DNA of 64,000 nt from NCBI RefSeq assembly GCF_000731315.1, contig NZ_HG938354.1:1612001-1676000 (forward strand), written 5' to 3'. Both the position numbers and the translations under genes were made by a program. Positions 17,060 to 25,432 of the stretch are shown here, in pieces. Source of the DNA: Neorhizobium galegae bv. orientalis str. HAMBI 540 (GTDB taxonomy: Bacteria; Pseudomonadota; Alphaproteobacteria; Rhizobiales; Rhizobiaceae). Position 1 is the stretch's first letter. Every line of letters starts with the position of its first letter. The notes beneath the pieces were generated by a model. That model searched no databases, had not been told where the DNA came from, and was given only the letters and a program-made list of their open reading frames with translations.

Positions 17060-17452
17060 ATGACCTCGGCATCAATCGTATATAAGGGAACATTCGCGCT
17101 GCCGCTGATCCTGACGACCTTTATCGCGATCTCGGCCTTTGCCACCGAAACCATCAAGCTTGACGACGGCACCACCTGCACCGTCATCGAAAGCACGGGC
17201 TCAACCGGCAATGGGACATCGACATCGGTCACCGCCGGCGGCGGCAGCGTTTCGTCCTCGACGACAATCGACGGCAAGACAACGACGATGAATTCGGGCG
17301 GTGGCTCGGCTTCGTCCAGCGCCGGTTCGTCCGTCACAACCGGTACGGCCGGCAATCAGGCTTTTTCGACGGCAAGCGTCACCAGACCCGATGGAACCGT
17401 TATCACCCGTCGGTCGGACGGCACCTGCGACGTCACCAAACCTCAGAAATGA
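17060..17452 (+). CDS. Secreted Ser/Thr/Gly-rich protein, 130 aa
   Basis: An N-terminal signal sequence (hydrophobic GTFALPLILTTFIAISAFAT) precedes a mature chain with a short CTVIE-containing head, a Ser/Gly/Thr-rich middle (GGGSVSSSTTIDGKTTTMNS) and a tail RPDGTVITRRSDGTCDVTKP. Two cysteines flank the low-complexity part, perhaps forming a disulfide. Start follows AGGAGA. It overlaps nothing but sits 11 bases ahead of the next secreted-protein gene, suggesting one transcript. Function unknown. Confidence 0.75.
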   Translation: MTSASIVYKGTFALPLILTTFIAISAFATETIKLDDGTTCTVIESTGSTGNGTSTSVTAGGGSVSSSTTIDGKTTTMNSGGGSASSSAGSSVTTGTAGNQAFSTASVTRPDGTVITRRSDGTCDVTKPQK

Positions 17453-17463
17453 AGGAGATAGAC

Positions 17464-17907
17464 ATGTCGAAGAAACTCTCACTGGCGTGCCTGGCACTGA
17501 TCGCCTCGGTCGCCACCACACCGGTGCTTGCACAGGACTGCAACTCTGCCGGCACGGTCGGCTCCGGCGGCAGCGCCGCTGCAGGCGGCACTTCGGCAAG
17601 TACGCTCGGCACTGCGGGAGCCTGTCGGACCGACAGCGGCACGACATCCTCAATCGGCTCCGGTGGCAGCGCGGCGACGGCAGACGGCAAAGCCCGAAGC
17701 CAGACCAAGATCAACGAGAACCCGAACCAGTTGAAGGCGCAGTCGAAGGCGCAGGCCATGGACCAGGGCACCTTCAGCAAATCACAGACGAAGACTCGGG
17801 TTAAGGGTGATGAGCTACAAAGCAAGACGCACAGCATGTCCCACGTCCCGGGGCAGAAGCCGGTCAAAAGCACCACTGACAGCAATGTTGTTTTGCCGCA
17901 GCAGTGA
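17464..17907 (+). CDS. Secreted protein with degenerate GSGGSAA repeats, 147 aa
   Basis: Signal peptide MSKKLSLACLALIASVATTP ending VLAQ, with cleavage likely before DCNSAG. The mature part carries three degenerate copies of the repeat seen in the 16433 product (TVGSGGSAA, TLGTAG, SIGSGGSAA), then a polar Lys/Gln/Asn-rich tail. The start at 17464 is decided by GAAGGAG; an ATG five codons earlier overlaps that ribosome-binding site. With 16433 and 17060 it forms a tandem set of exported low-complexity proteins. Confidence 0.78.
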   Translation: MSKKLSLACLALIASVATTPVLAQDCNSAGTVGSGGSAAAGGTSASTLGTAGACRTDSGTTSSIGSGGSAATADGKARSQTKINENPNQLKAQSKAQAMDQGTFSKSQTKTRVKGDELQSKTHSMSHVPGQKPVKSTTDSNVVLPQQ

Positions 17908-17924
17908 CTTGGAAATCGACGGAG

Positions 17925-17950
17925 CGGCTCCCACGAAACAGCGGGAGCCG
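17925..17950. terminator. Hairpin downstream of the secreted-protein cluster
   Basis: CGGCTCCC pairs with GGGAGCCG around a ten-base loop, 18 bases after the 17464 gene. No clear T-run, so only a probable transcription end. Confidence 0.45.
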
Positions 17951-18059
17951 GCGCCACAGGCGGCAAGCGGATGATCCCCGCATGTTTGGTCCGCCGCTCA
18001 CCGATTGGAACCGAATGGCGGCTTGAAGCTTTGAACCGCGCAGACTTCGGAGGATGAAG

Positions 18060-18263
18060 ATGGACGAAGATACTTTTGCGCAGCTCAGTGCAATGAGCCA
18101 GAACCTGCAGAAACGCGCCCTCGCGCTGTCCCACCAGGGGAAGGAGGCGGATCTTGCGATGCTGATGTCGGCGCAGGCCTTGACGATGGAAGCGGTCAAA
18201 TCCCTGGGAGAGGCCTTGAACAGGATCAACGGCCCGCTCGGGCTTGGCGCAGCCGGAGACTAG
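18060..18263 (+). CDS. Small acidic/helical protein, 67 aa
   Basis: Starts MDEDTFAQLSAMSQNLQKRA and is predicted largely helical with no signal or membrane segment. The ATG at 18060 is preferred over the one at 18054 because CGGAGG lies exactly six bases before it and would overlap the earlier one. Unknown function; it follows the secreted-protein cluster in the same direction. Confidence 0.6.
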   Translation: MDEDTFAQLSAMSQNLQKRALALSHQGKEADLAMLMSAQALTMEAVKSLGEALNRINGPLGLGAAGD

Positions 18264-18371
18264 CGGCGCGTTTTCTCTCATTCGTGCGCGCCGCCTTTTC
18301 CAGCCGCGTGGCCAAGCCAGATCGGAACTTTCAGTGCAGGGGCTGGTTCGGGCGTGCAGGAGGAGATTGAG

Positions 18372-18479
18372 ATGCACCGCAAACCCGACCACCAGCACGA
18401 ACTGGTCTTCTACATTGGGCTCAACGCGGCCCTCGCCTGTTTGATCGCAGCCAGCATCTTGCTTGCGGCAGCGATCTGA
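18372..18479 (+). CDS. Tiny single-pass membrane protein, 35 aa
   Basis: A 35-codon frame beginning MHRKPDHQHELVFYIGLNAA and ending in a hydrophobic helix (CLIAASILLAAAI). It has an AGGAGATTGAG ribosome-binding site and a hydrophilic His-rich head, then a single C-terminal transmembrane helix running to the last residue, the layout of a tail-anchored mini-protein. Short enough to be skipped by most gene callers. No function known. Confidence 0.55.
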   Translation: MHRKPDHQHELVFYIGLNAALACLIAASILLAAAI

Positions 18480-18602
18480 ACTTCGGTTTGCTCCAAGAAG
18501 CCGTCGACCGAGGTCGAACGGGGTGGTGCTGTAGCGTTATCCCTTCTCGTTGTGCGGCAGCAGGCGAAGGAACTATATACCGACGCCCCTGTTGGAGCCT
18601 CC

Positions 18603-18770
18603 ATGAACGACACGTCCAGAAAAGCCGGCAACAACATGATGAAATTCGTCGCCACGATCCTTGTTGCGGCGCTTGTCATAGGTGCTGTCTATTTCTTTCT
18701 CCTGACCCCCGGCCAGCCGACAGGTCCGCAAACACAGCCGTCTCCACACACCATCGATCAGACGAAGTGA
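18603..18770 (+). CDS. Small single-pass membrane protein, 55 aa
   Basis: Starts MNDTSRKAGNNMMKFVATIL, has one transmembrane helix (about residues 13-36), and a Pro/Gln/Thr-rich tail ending HTIDQTK, probably outside. Start at 18603 is preceded by TTGGAG. An upstream in-frame extension of 17 residues is possible but has no ribosome-binding site. Unknown function. Confidence 0.55.
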   Translation: MNDTSRKAGNNMMKFVATILVAALVIGAVYFFLLTPGQPTGPQTQPSPHTIDQTK

Positions 18771-18974
18771 CGAACCATGAAACAAGGCGAGGTCGCCGCC
18801 TGATTGGGCCTTGCGCCTTCATTTTAGATATTCATCAGGAGCCGACCGTTCAAATTGCTCCGTTCCGGCTTTGAGATCGATAACCACCCAACCAGCAAAG
18901 CCATCGCATATTCTTGTCATATGATAATTGTGACCAAAATTCGCATCAGAACGAGACGCCGAGGAAACCCGAAA

Positions 18975-19211
18975 ATGCCCGACCGAATTCCGGGAAATGC
19001 GCGTGTGCCCGCCACGGTCCATTGCTGGTCAGAAGACGTCCCAAGCCAGACCTTCGTCTCGTTGGAAAAGGCCCTGGCATATTGCAAGAAGAATATCGGC
19101 GAGCTCCCGGCCATCGAGGTCTTCGTGCATTGCGGGCAGATCCCCGAACCGATCATCAGCGGTGACGAACTGGCGGCACTGATAAAGGCAAAACGGCGCA
19201 ACCTGATCTGA
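18975..19211 (+). CDS. Small conserved-looking hypothetical protein, 78 aa
   Basis: A soluble protein beginning MPDRIPGNARVPATVHCWSE with a mixed alpha/beta look (VSLEKALAYCKKN, then AIEVFVHCG). The start at 18975 follows GAGGAAA at nine bases; a longer frame reaching to 18855 has a non-protein-like N-terminus. No signal peptide. Not assignable to a named family by eye. Closes the run of small genes before the metal-chelate importer. Confidence 0.6.
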   Translation: MPDRIPGNARVPATVHCWSEDVPSQTFVSLEKALAYCKKNIGELPAIEVFVHCGQIPEPIISGDELAALIKAKRRNLI

Positions 19212-19365
19212 CGACGCCTGTTCAGCTGCGGCCAATATCTGCAACGCTGGCCGACGATGCGCCTTTGGCCGGATATAGCTTGCGACATCAAAGGTGACTG
19301 CGCTTATCTTGTTATAGCAGGCAAGAACGGCTATTCGCCATGGCAGACTTGAACCAGGACCTGCC

Positions 19366-20388
19366 ATGCTCATGCTAAAATCCACCTTGACCGCGCTGCT
19401 GATCGCTGCAGCATCCAGTTTGACCGTTTCTTCGGCATTCGCATCGACGAAATACCCGCTGACCCTCGAAAACTGCGGCGTGCAGGTCAGTTTTCAGAAG
19501 GCTCCCGAGCGGGCGGTCGGGCTTGGTCAGAACAGCGCAGAGATCCTGCTGCTGCTCGGTCTTCAGGACAAGATGGCCGGTACTGCCTTCTGGCCGAGCA
19601 AGGTGTTGCCGCAGCTTGCCGAGGCCAATGCGAAGGTCAAGCTTCTCAGCGTCGAATTCCCGACTTTCGAATCGATCCTGGCGGAGAACCCGGATTTCGT
19701 AGCGGCTGCTTTGCCAAGCCTGCTCGGCCCAACCAGCAAGGTCGCCAAGCGTGAGGACTTCGACAAGGTCGGTGTCCCGACCTATCTCTCGCCCAGCACC
19801 TGCCTCAGCACCAAGGAGGTCAAGGACCAGTACGGCAGCCGCGCGCAACTGTGGAACATGGATCTGCTCTACAAGGAGATCGACGAGCTTTCGCAGATTT
19901 TCGATGTCTCTGAGCGCGGCCAAGCGCTGATCGCGGACTTCAAGAAGCGTGAAGCGGCATTGCGTGCGAGCGTGGCAAAGGATGGCAAGCAGCTTTCCTA
20001 TGTCTTCTGGTTCTCAAGCCAGTCCCCCTCATCCGACGCCTATCTGGGAGGCAAGAACGGCGCATCGGGCTTCATCGCCGACCTTCTCGGGGGTAAGAAC
20101 GCCGTCACCGCCGAAGCCGAATGGCCGACGCTCGGCTGGGAAAGCATCATCGCCGCCAATCCGGACGTGATCGTCGTCGCCAACCTGGACCGTAACCGCT
20201 GGGAACTCGACAAGCCGGAAGCCAAGATCAAGTTCCTGACCACCGACCCCGCCGTCAGCCAGATCACCGCCGTCAAGAACAAGGCAATGGTGGTGATGGA
20301 CGGTCAGGCCATGAACCCGACCGTGCGGACGATCTATGGCGCCGAACAGGTGGCCGAACAGCTGAAGGCCCTCGGTCTTCTGAAGTGA
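19366..20388 (+). CDS. Metal-chelate (iron-siderophore/cobalamin-type) ABC transporter substrate-binding protein
   Basis: Periplasmic binding protein of the FecB/BtuF class. A signal peptide (MLMLKSTLTALLIAAASSLT, ending AFA) is followed by PLTLENCGVQVSFQKAPERAV, a BtuF/FecB beginning, and later the class-typical AEWPTLGWESIIAANPDVIVV. Start at 19366 follows AGGA; a second ATG two codons in is equally possible. The stop is overlapped by the GTG start of the permease gene. Substrate among ferric siderophore, haem or corrinoid is not decided; no TonB receptor, Fur/Irr box or cobalamin riboswitch was seen nearby. Confidence 0.9.
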   Translation: MLMLKSTLTALLIAAASSLTVSSAFASTKYPLTLENCGVQVSFQKAPERAVGLGQNSAEILLLLGLQDKMAGTAFWPSKVLPQLAEANAKVKLLSVEFPTFESILAENPDFVAAALPSLLGPTSKVAKREDFDKVGVPTYLSPSTCLSTKEVKDQYGSRAQLWNMDLLYKEIDELSQIFDVSERGQALIADFKKREAALRASVAKDGKQLSYVFWFSSQSPSSDAYLGGKNGASGFIADLLGGKNAVTAEAEWPTLGWESIIAANPDVIVVANLDRNRWELDKPEAKIKFLTTDPAVSQITAVKNKAMVVMDGQAMNPTVRTIYGAEQVAEQLKALGLLK

Positions 20389-21425
20389 TTGTGAGGCGCA
20401 ACCCCCTTCGACAATTTTCCGTCTTCGCGGCCGTGCTGGTGGCGTCGCTTGCGGCCATCGGTCTTGCCGTCGGCATAAGCGTCGGGATCGGCGATCTGCC
20501 GATCCCGCTCGCAACGACCTTTTCTGCCGTCACCAATCGGCTGGGATGGACGGCGGTGGGGCTCAACCGTATCCACGAGACCGTCATCTGGGATTACCGC
20601 CTCAGCCGGGCGCTGGTCGCGGCCTTCTGCGGCGCGGGCCTTGCGCTGTCGGGAGCGATCATGCAATCGCTGCTGCGCAACCCGCTGGCCGAACCCTATG
20701 TGCTCGGTATCTCCGCTGGCGCGTCTACCGGCGCGGTCGCGATCGTCATCCTCGGTGTCGGCGCAGGCACGGTTTCACTGTCGGCCGGGGCCTTTGCAGG
20801 TGCCTTCGCCGCCTTCTTCTTCGTCGCACTGCTTTCGAATGGAACCCGCGGCGGCGCGGATCGCACCATTCTTGCCGGCGTGGCCGCGTCGCAGCTCTTC
20901 AATGCCTCGACCTCCTACATCGTCACGACATCGGGTAACGCCCAGCAGGCGCGCGACGTGATGTTCTGGTTGCTTGGCAGTTTCGGCGGCGTGCGCTGGC
21001 CGGAATTGACGCTAGTCTCGATCGTGGTCGGCATCGCGCTTGTGGCCTGCCTGCTTTACGCCCGCGTGCTGGATGCGTTCGCCTTCGGCGACGAAGCGGC
21101 GGCGTCGCTCGGCGTCAATGTCGGACGGGCACGCATCGTGCTTTTCGCGCTGACGGCGATGATGACCGCGACGATCGTCAGCATGGTCGGCTCGATCGGC
21201 TTCGTCGGCCTTGTCGTACCGCATGTGGCGCGCTTCCTAGTCGGGCCGCTGCATGTCCGATTGCTGCCGGCCTGCGCCGTTGTCGGTGCCGTTTTCATGG
21301 TGGTGGCCGACATTGCGTCACGCACGCTCATCCCGCAGCAGGTCCTGCCGATCGGCGTCGTCACCGCGCTGGTCGGCGTTCCCTTCTTCTCGATCATCCT
21401 CTACCGGTTCCAACGCGCATCATGA
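20385..21425 (+). CDS. FecCD-family ABC transporter permease
   Basis: A multi-helix inner-membrane permease of the iron/cobalamin class, 346 residues. Family motifs include DYRLSRALVAAFCGAGLALSG with MQSLLRNPLAEPYVLG after it, and near the end SIGFVGLVVPHVAR with IPQQVLPIGVVTALVGVPFF. The GTG start at 20385 overlaps the binding-protein stop (GTGA); another GTG two codons later is possible. The stop overlaps the ATPase start (ATGA), so the three genes form a tightly coupled operon. Confidence 0.94.
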   Translation: MIVRRNPLRQFSVFAAVLVASLAAIGLAVGISVGIGDLPIPLATTFSAVTNRLGWTAVGLNRIHETVIWDYRLSRALVAAFCGAGLALSGAIMQSLLRNPLAEPYVLGISAGASTGAVAIVILGVGAGTVSLSAGAFAGAFAAFFFVALLSNGTRGGADRTILAGVAASQLFNASTSYIVTTSGNAQQARDVMFWLLGSFGGVRWPELTLVSIVVGIALVACLLYARVLDAFAFGDEAAASLGVNVGRARIVLFALTAMMTATIVSMVGSIGFVGLVVPHVARFLVGPLHVRLLPACAVVGAVFMVVADIASRTLIPQQVLPIGVVTALVGVPFFSIILYRFQRAS

Positions 21426-22183
21426 GCTTCAAGACCGAGAACCTCACCTGGAAAATTGGCAGGAAGACCGTGCTCGACGGCGTTTCCTTCGCGGCACAGC
21501 CGGGTAAGACGCTCGGCTTGCTCGGACCGAACGGCTCGGGAAAGACCTCGCTGCTGCGTCTGCTCGCGGGGTTGAAACCGCCGCATTCAGGTTCCATCCT
21601 GCTCGAGGGCAAGGATCTCAAAACGATCGGGCGGCGTTCGATTGCAAAGCGGGTCGCCTTCGTCGAACAGCATGCCACCACCAATGCCAATCTGAAGGTC
21701 GTCGATGTGGTCAAGCTCGGGCGGTTTCCGCACCGGTCGATATTTTCGGGCTGGACGCTCGCCGACGACGAAGCGGTCGAGACCGCGCTTGCGCGCGCCG
21801 GGATGGCGCACAAGCGCAACGATCGCTGGCAATCGCTTTCGGGCGGCGAGAAGCAACGGACCCATATCGCCAGGGCGCTGGCGCAATCGCCGAAGGAACT
21901 CATCCTCGACGAACCGACCAACCATCTGGATATCCAGCATCAGATCGGCCTGATGCGGCTGGTTTCCGGCCTGCCGATGACGAGCATCATCGCGCTTCAC
22001 GATCTCAATCATGCAGCGATGTTCTGCGACCAACTGATCATCATGCAGAGTGGCAGGATCGTCGCGTGCGGGGCGCCGGAAGAGGTGATGACCGAAACTT
22101 TGCTCAGGGAGGTATTTTCCGTCGAGGCGCGGGTCGAGGCTTCACCGCATCATTCACGGCCGCATATTCATTACCTCGTCTGA
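21422..22183 (+). CDS. FecE/BtuD-type ABC transporter ATP-binding protein
   Basis: ATPase of the metal-chelate importer, 253 residues. Walker A GPNGSGKTS near residue 38, the family-typical VVKLGRFPHRSIFSG, signature LSGGEKQRTHIARAL near 140, Walker B LILDEPTNHLDIQ, and H-loop ALHDLNHA. ATGA overlap with the permease. Last gene of the operon; about 240 bases follow before the sigma-factor gene. Confidence 0.94.
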   Translation: MSFKTENLTWKIGRKTVLDGVSFAAQPGKTLGLLGPNGSGKTSLLRLLAGLKPPHSGSILLEGKDLKTIGRRSIAKRVAFVEQHATTNANLKVVDVVKLGRFPHRSIFSGWTLADDEAVETALARAGMAHKRNDRWQSLSGGEKQRTHIARALAQSPKELILDEPTNHLDIQHQIGLMRLVSGLPMTSIIALHDLNHAAMFCDQLIIMQSGRIVACGAPEEVMTETLLREVFSVEARVEASPHHSRPHIHYLV

Positions 22184-22348
22184 TCATTTCCCTTGCGGCG
22201 AAAGCGTAACGATCGCGAAAGCGCATGCGCCGCCCCCGTCCGTCATGATCCGGGTGCTTGGCAGATTTTCAAGAATTCCAGAGACGGATTTGCCAGGTCG
22301 ACGCGTTTAAGCGGTATGGAAGCCAAGGATTGCCTCGACAGGGTTGTC

Positions 22349-22363
22349 ATGAACGTTGTTCAT
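22349..22363. promoter_or_regulatory. Inverted repeat upstream of the sigma-factor gene
   Basis: ATGAAC-GTT-GTTCAT, six-base perfect arms with a three-base centre, 60 bases upstream of the ECF sigma gene. It could be a regulator site or part of an autoregulated promoter; I could not identify a matching ECF -35/-10 pair with certainty. Confidence 0.35.
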
Positions 22364-22423
22364 CCTTCGATCGGATAGTGGGATAAATTCTCGCGTGCTG
22401 ATCGACCGTAAAGAATCGGACTC

Positions 22424-22969
22424 ATGATAGACGACCCTGATGCAGACCTGGTCGAAGGCATAGCTTCGGGCGACCCCAAGGCGATGCGCAAGATGGTGGC
22501 GGCAAAACTGCCGAGAATATTGCTGGTCGCGACGCGCATGCTGGGCGACAAGGGCGAGGCGGAAGATGTCGCTCAGGAAACTTTTCTACGCATATGGAAA
22601 CATGCAGGCGGCTGGCGACAGGGAAGAGCGAAGTTTGACACCTGGGCTCATCGGGTAGTGCTCAACTTATGCTACGACCGACTTCGCCGCCGAAGGGATA
22701 TCCTCGTCGCGGAGGCTCCGGAGACGGTTGACCAGGGCCCGTTGCCCGACGCCGGATTGTTGTCCGACGACAGGGATGGCGAAGCGGTGCAGCGCGCACT
22801 GCAAAGCCTGGCGCCACGCCAGCGGGAAGCGATCATTCTGGTGTATTACCAGGACATGTCCAATCGCGATGCGGCGGACGTGATGCAAATCAAGGTCGAT
22901 GCGCTCGAGAGCTTGCTGGCAAGGGGACGCCGAACATTACGGGCGATCTTGAACGGAGAAATAACATGA
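22424..22969 (+). CDS. ECF-family RNA polymerase sigma factor
   Basis: A 181-residue alternative sigma factor. Region 2 contains GEAEDVAQETFLRIWKH (core-binding and -10 recognition) and region 4 contains LAPRQREAIILVYYQDMSN with RDAADVMQIKVDALESLLAR (-35 recognition). The intervening linker is short, as in ECF sigmas. Its stop overlaps the start of the next gene (ATGA), the classical arrangement of a sigma factor with its anti-sigma factor. Signal and regulon are unknown; the four following genes in the same direction are probably co-transcribed. Confidence 0.93.
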   Translation: MIDDPDADLVEGIASGDPKAMRKMVAAKLPRILLVATRMLGDKGEAEDVAQETFLRIWKHAGGWRQGRAKFDTWAHRVVLNLCYDRLRRRRDILVAEAPETVDQGPLPDAGLLSDDRDGEAVQRALQSLAPRQREAIILVYYQDMSNRDAADVMQIKVDALESLLARGRRTLRAILNGEIT

Positions 22970-23403
22970 TCGAGAAAAAAGCACCTTCGATCGATCGGGA
23001 GGCCTTTCGGGCCCTGATCGATGCCTATGGATCGAGCCCCCACCGTTGGCCCGACGCCGTGAGGGATGCGGCGGTCTCTTTCATGGAAACAGAGGAAGGC
23101 CGCGTGCTGATGACGAGTGCCGATCAACTCGACGCCGTCTTGTCCCGTCTGCCGCCGCCCTCGCCTTCAACCGGCCTGGCGGCCAGCATTCTCACCGACG
23201 GCGAAACACGGCTCGCCAGAAGAACGAGATTGCGTCGCTGGGCGATCAGCGCCGGATTGATCGGGGTCGGGCTTGCCGGCGGCCTGACAGGCGCCGTCGC
23301 GGTTGTCGCCGTCACACCCCCGCCGGCTCTTTCCTTAAACGGCACGATGACCGCGTTCGGCGAATTGCAGTCCGACAGTGAGTGGATGCAGGAGGCACCA
23401 TGA
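22966..23403 (+). CDS. Putative anti-sigma factor, single-pass membrane protein
   Basis: A 145-residue protein with a cytoplasmic N-terminus (FRALIDAYGSSPHRWPDAVR), a transmembrane helix at about residues 92-117 (WAISAGLIGVGLAGGLTGAV) and a short outside tail. Overlap with the sigma gene and the topology support an anti-sigma role, but no zinc-binding HxxxCxxC motif is present, so it is not of the ZAS class. Similar proteins are often left as hypothetical. Confidence 0.7.
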   Translation: MIEKKAPSIDREAFRALIDAYGSSPHRWPDAVRDAAVSFMETEEGRVLMTSADQLDAVLSRLPPPSPSTGLAASILTDGETRLARRTRLRRWAISAGLIGVGLAGGLTGAVAVVAVTPPPALSLNGTMTAFGELQSDSEWMQEAP

Positions 23404-23849
23404 CCGACATCCATTTCAGAAGGCTGGTGATTTCGCTGCTTGCGCTCAACACGTTCCTCATCTGTGCCCTTGCAGGGGCCGGGCTTGTCTATCTCAGGAC
23501 AGACCCGCCAGCCGCCGTTACCCGAATGCCGCTCGCCGGCGAGCAACTCTCCAAGGATGATCGGGAGGCCTTTCAACGCGCCATGAACGATGCCCGCCGC
23601 ACGGTACGCCAGACGTCACTGGAAGCGCGCCAGGCCCGCATAGAGGCTGCCGCGCTGATGGGTGAACCGGAACTCGACGCAAAGGCTCTGGCAAGTGCGC
23701 TGGACCGCGCGCGCCGGGCGGAGATTGCCGTGCGCGCCGCCACCGAAGACCGGGCCGTGGAATTTGCGCAGGGACTGCCTCTCGAAGCCCGCCGGCGGCT
23801 GGCCGAGGGGCTGTTGGCGCGCGAGGCTCCGCGTCCAGCCACGAAATGA
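23400..23849 (+). CDS. Periplasmic heavy-metal-sensor-like / Spy-CnrR-type membrane-anchored protein
   Basis: A 149-residue protein with an N-terminal membrane anchor (about 9-31) and a long charged helical periplasmic part (KDDREAFQRAMNDARRTVRQ, AREAPRP tail) of the metal-resistance/CnrR-like type. Start at 23400 overlaps the anti-sigma stop (ATGA); an upstream in-frame start at 23382 lies within the previous gene. In CnrYXH-like systems such a sensor works with the anti-sigma factor; a parallel role here is inferred from gene order only. No metal-binding histidine cluster is obvious. Confidence 0.75.
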   Translation: MTDIHFRRLVISLLALNTFLICALAGAGLVYLRTDPPAAVTRMPLAGEQLSKDDREAFQRAMNDARRTVRQTSLEARQARIEAAALMGEPELDAKALASALDRARRAEIAVRAATEDRAVEFAQGLPLEARRRLAEGLLAREAPRPATK

Positions 23850-23924
23850 CCACATTTGGAAAGCGACGGATTTGCCGCCTGCCGCCGTTAAAGAGCCGAT
23901 GACGAAACGGAGTTCGTATCGGTT

Positions 23925-25430
23925 ATGGCCAATTCCAAAGACATTGACGCCGCCCTGACACTCTGGCGCTTTGGCCTCGGCGCGCGCGAAGGCGATCTGC
24001 AGGCGATCAGGGACGACCCTCGCGATCTTCTGCGGCAGGAGGTGGTCGAATGTTACACGCCGACGCCGGTCGGGCCGGCACTGCGTTCCAGCGCCGATCT
24101 GCTGATGTCCCTGATCGAGTACAACAAGGAAGTTCAGGCCGAACGCGACCGTCCTGCGCCGGCGCCAATGCCCGGCCCGCAGCCGGTCGCGACGGCCGCC
24201 GGCAACGCCATGGAGGCAACCCGCCCCACCGGCGGCATGATGGATCCGGGGGCGATGGCTGCTCCATCCCCGTCGTCGCAACCGGATAAGAAGGCAACAT
24301 CGGCTTCGAAACGCCCGTATCTTCCCCAGCAGATCCTCATTGCCGAGGCTGACGCCAGGTTCAACGGTACGATACACCAGCCTTTGATCGGCTTCGGCGA
24401 ACGGCTCGCGATGTTTTGGGCAAACCATTTCGCAATCGCCACCGGCAAGGGCGGCGACGTGCATATCATGGCCGGAGCCTTCGAACGCGAAGCGATACGC
24501 CCGCATGTTTTCGGCCGCTTCGAAGACATGCTGCTTGCAGTCGAGAGCCATCCGGCCATGCTGTATTTCCTCGACAATCATCAATCGATCGGCCCGAATT
24601 CGCAGGCCAACAAGAACGGAAAACGCGGGCTCAACGAAAACCTCGCCCGCGAGATCATGGAGTTGCACACGCTGGGGGTAAATGGCGGCTACGATCAGAC
24701 CGACGTGACATCGCTTGCGCGGATCATCACCGGCTGGACGATCTACCGCGACGAAAAACGTCCCGGCCCGATGGGCAGTTTCGTCTTCAATACCTCAGCG
24801 CACGAACCGGGCGACCATTCGGTGATGGGAATGACCTATGCCGAGGACGGGGTCGAACAGGGGCGTTCTGTACTTCGCGACCTCGCCCGCCATCCAGCCA
24901 CTGCCAAACACATCGCCTTCAAGCTCGTTCGACATTTCGTGGCGGACGAGCCACCGGCCGGTATCGTCCGCAAAGTTGCTGCGGCTTACACGAAGACACA
25001 TGGCGACCTTTCTGCCGTCTACAAGGCGCTGATCGACAGCGAGGAAGCCTGGAACCCTCAATTGTCCAAGATGCGACCGCCGCTCGACTATGTGGTGGCG
25101 ATGATCCGGGCAACAGGTCTCAGGCCAAAACCCGAGCAGATCATGTCCACCCTCAACGCGCTCGGCCAGCCCTTCTGGAACCCCTCCGGCCCGAACGGTT
25201 TCTCCGATGTCACCGATGGCTGGGCTTCGTCTGAGGGTCTTGCCACCCGGATCGACGCCGCCAGCATTTTCGCCCATCAGGCGAGCGGGACCACGGATCC
25301 GAGAGAGTTCGTCAAGGATCGGCTGGGACCGCTCCTTTCTGCTGAAACGCTGCAGGCGGTAGCCCGGGCCGAAACCAAGGCGCAGGGCCTGTCGATCGCA
25401 TTCCTTTCCCCCGAATTTCAGAGGCGTTGA
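23925..25430 (+). CDS. DUF1800 domain-containing protein
   Basis: A 501-residue protein with the DUF1800 core, recognisable by NENLAREIMELHTLGVNGGY followed by a DVTSLARIITGWT stretch, and FWANHFAIATGKGG earlier. A Pro/Ala-rich insert lies at about residues 75-125. No signal peptide is evident at the chosen start, although DUF1800 proteins are commonly exported or work with an exported DUF1501 partner, as here. The biochemical role of the family is not established. Confidence 0.9.
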   Translation: MANSKDIDAALTLWRFGLGAREGDLQAIRDDPRDLLRQEVVECYTPTPVGPALRSSADLLMSLIEYNKEVQAERDRPAPAPMPGPQPVATAAGNAMEATRPTGGMMDPGAMAAPSPSSQPDKKATSASKRPYLPQQILIAEADARFNGTIHQPLIGFGERLAMFWANHFAIATGKGGDVHIMAGAFEREAIRPHVFGRFEDMLLAVESHPAMLYFLDNHQSIGPNSQANKNGKRGLNENLAREIMELHTLGVNGGYDQTDVTSLARIITGWTIYRDEKRPGPMGSFVFNTSAHEPGDHSVMGMTYAEDGVEQGRSVLRDLARHPATAKHIAFKLVRHFVADEPPAGIVRKVAAAYTKTHGDLSAVYKALIDSEEAWNPQLSKMRPPLDYVVAMIRATGLRPKPEQIMSTLNALGQPFWNPSGPNGFSDVTDGWASSEGLATRIDAASIFAHQASGTTDPREFVKDRLGPLLSAETLQAVARAETKAQGLSIAFLSPEFQRR

Positions 25431-25432
25431 TC

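Noticed and set aside
16409..17063. Several overlapping frames on both strands across the GTGG-repeat gene
   Set aside because: Repetitive GC-rich DNA keeps all frames open; only the frame with a signal peptide and AAGGAGA is kept.
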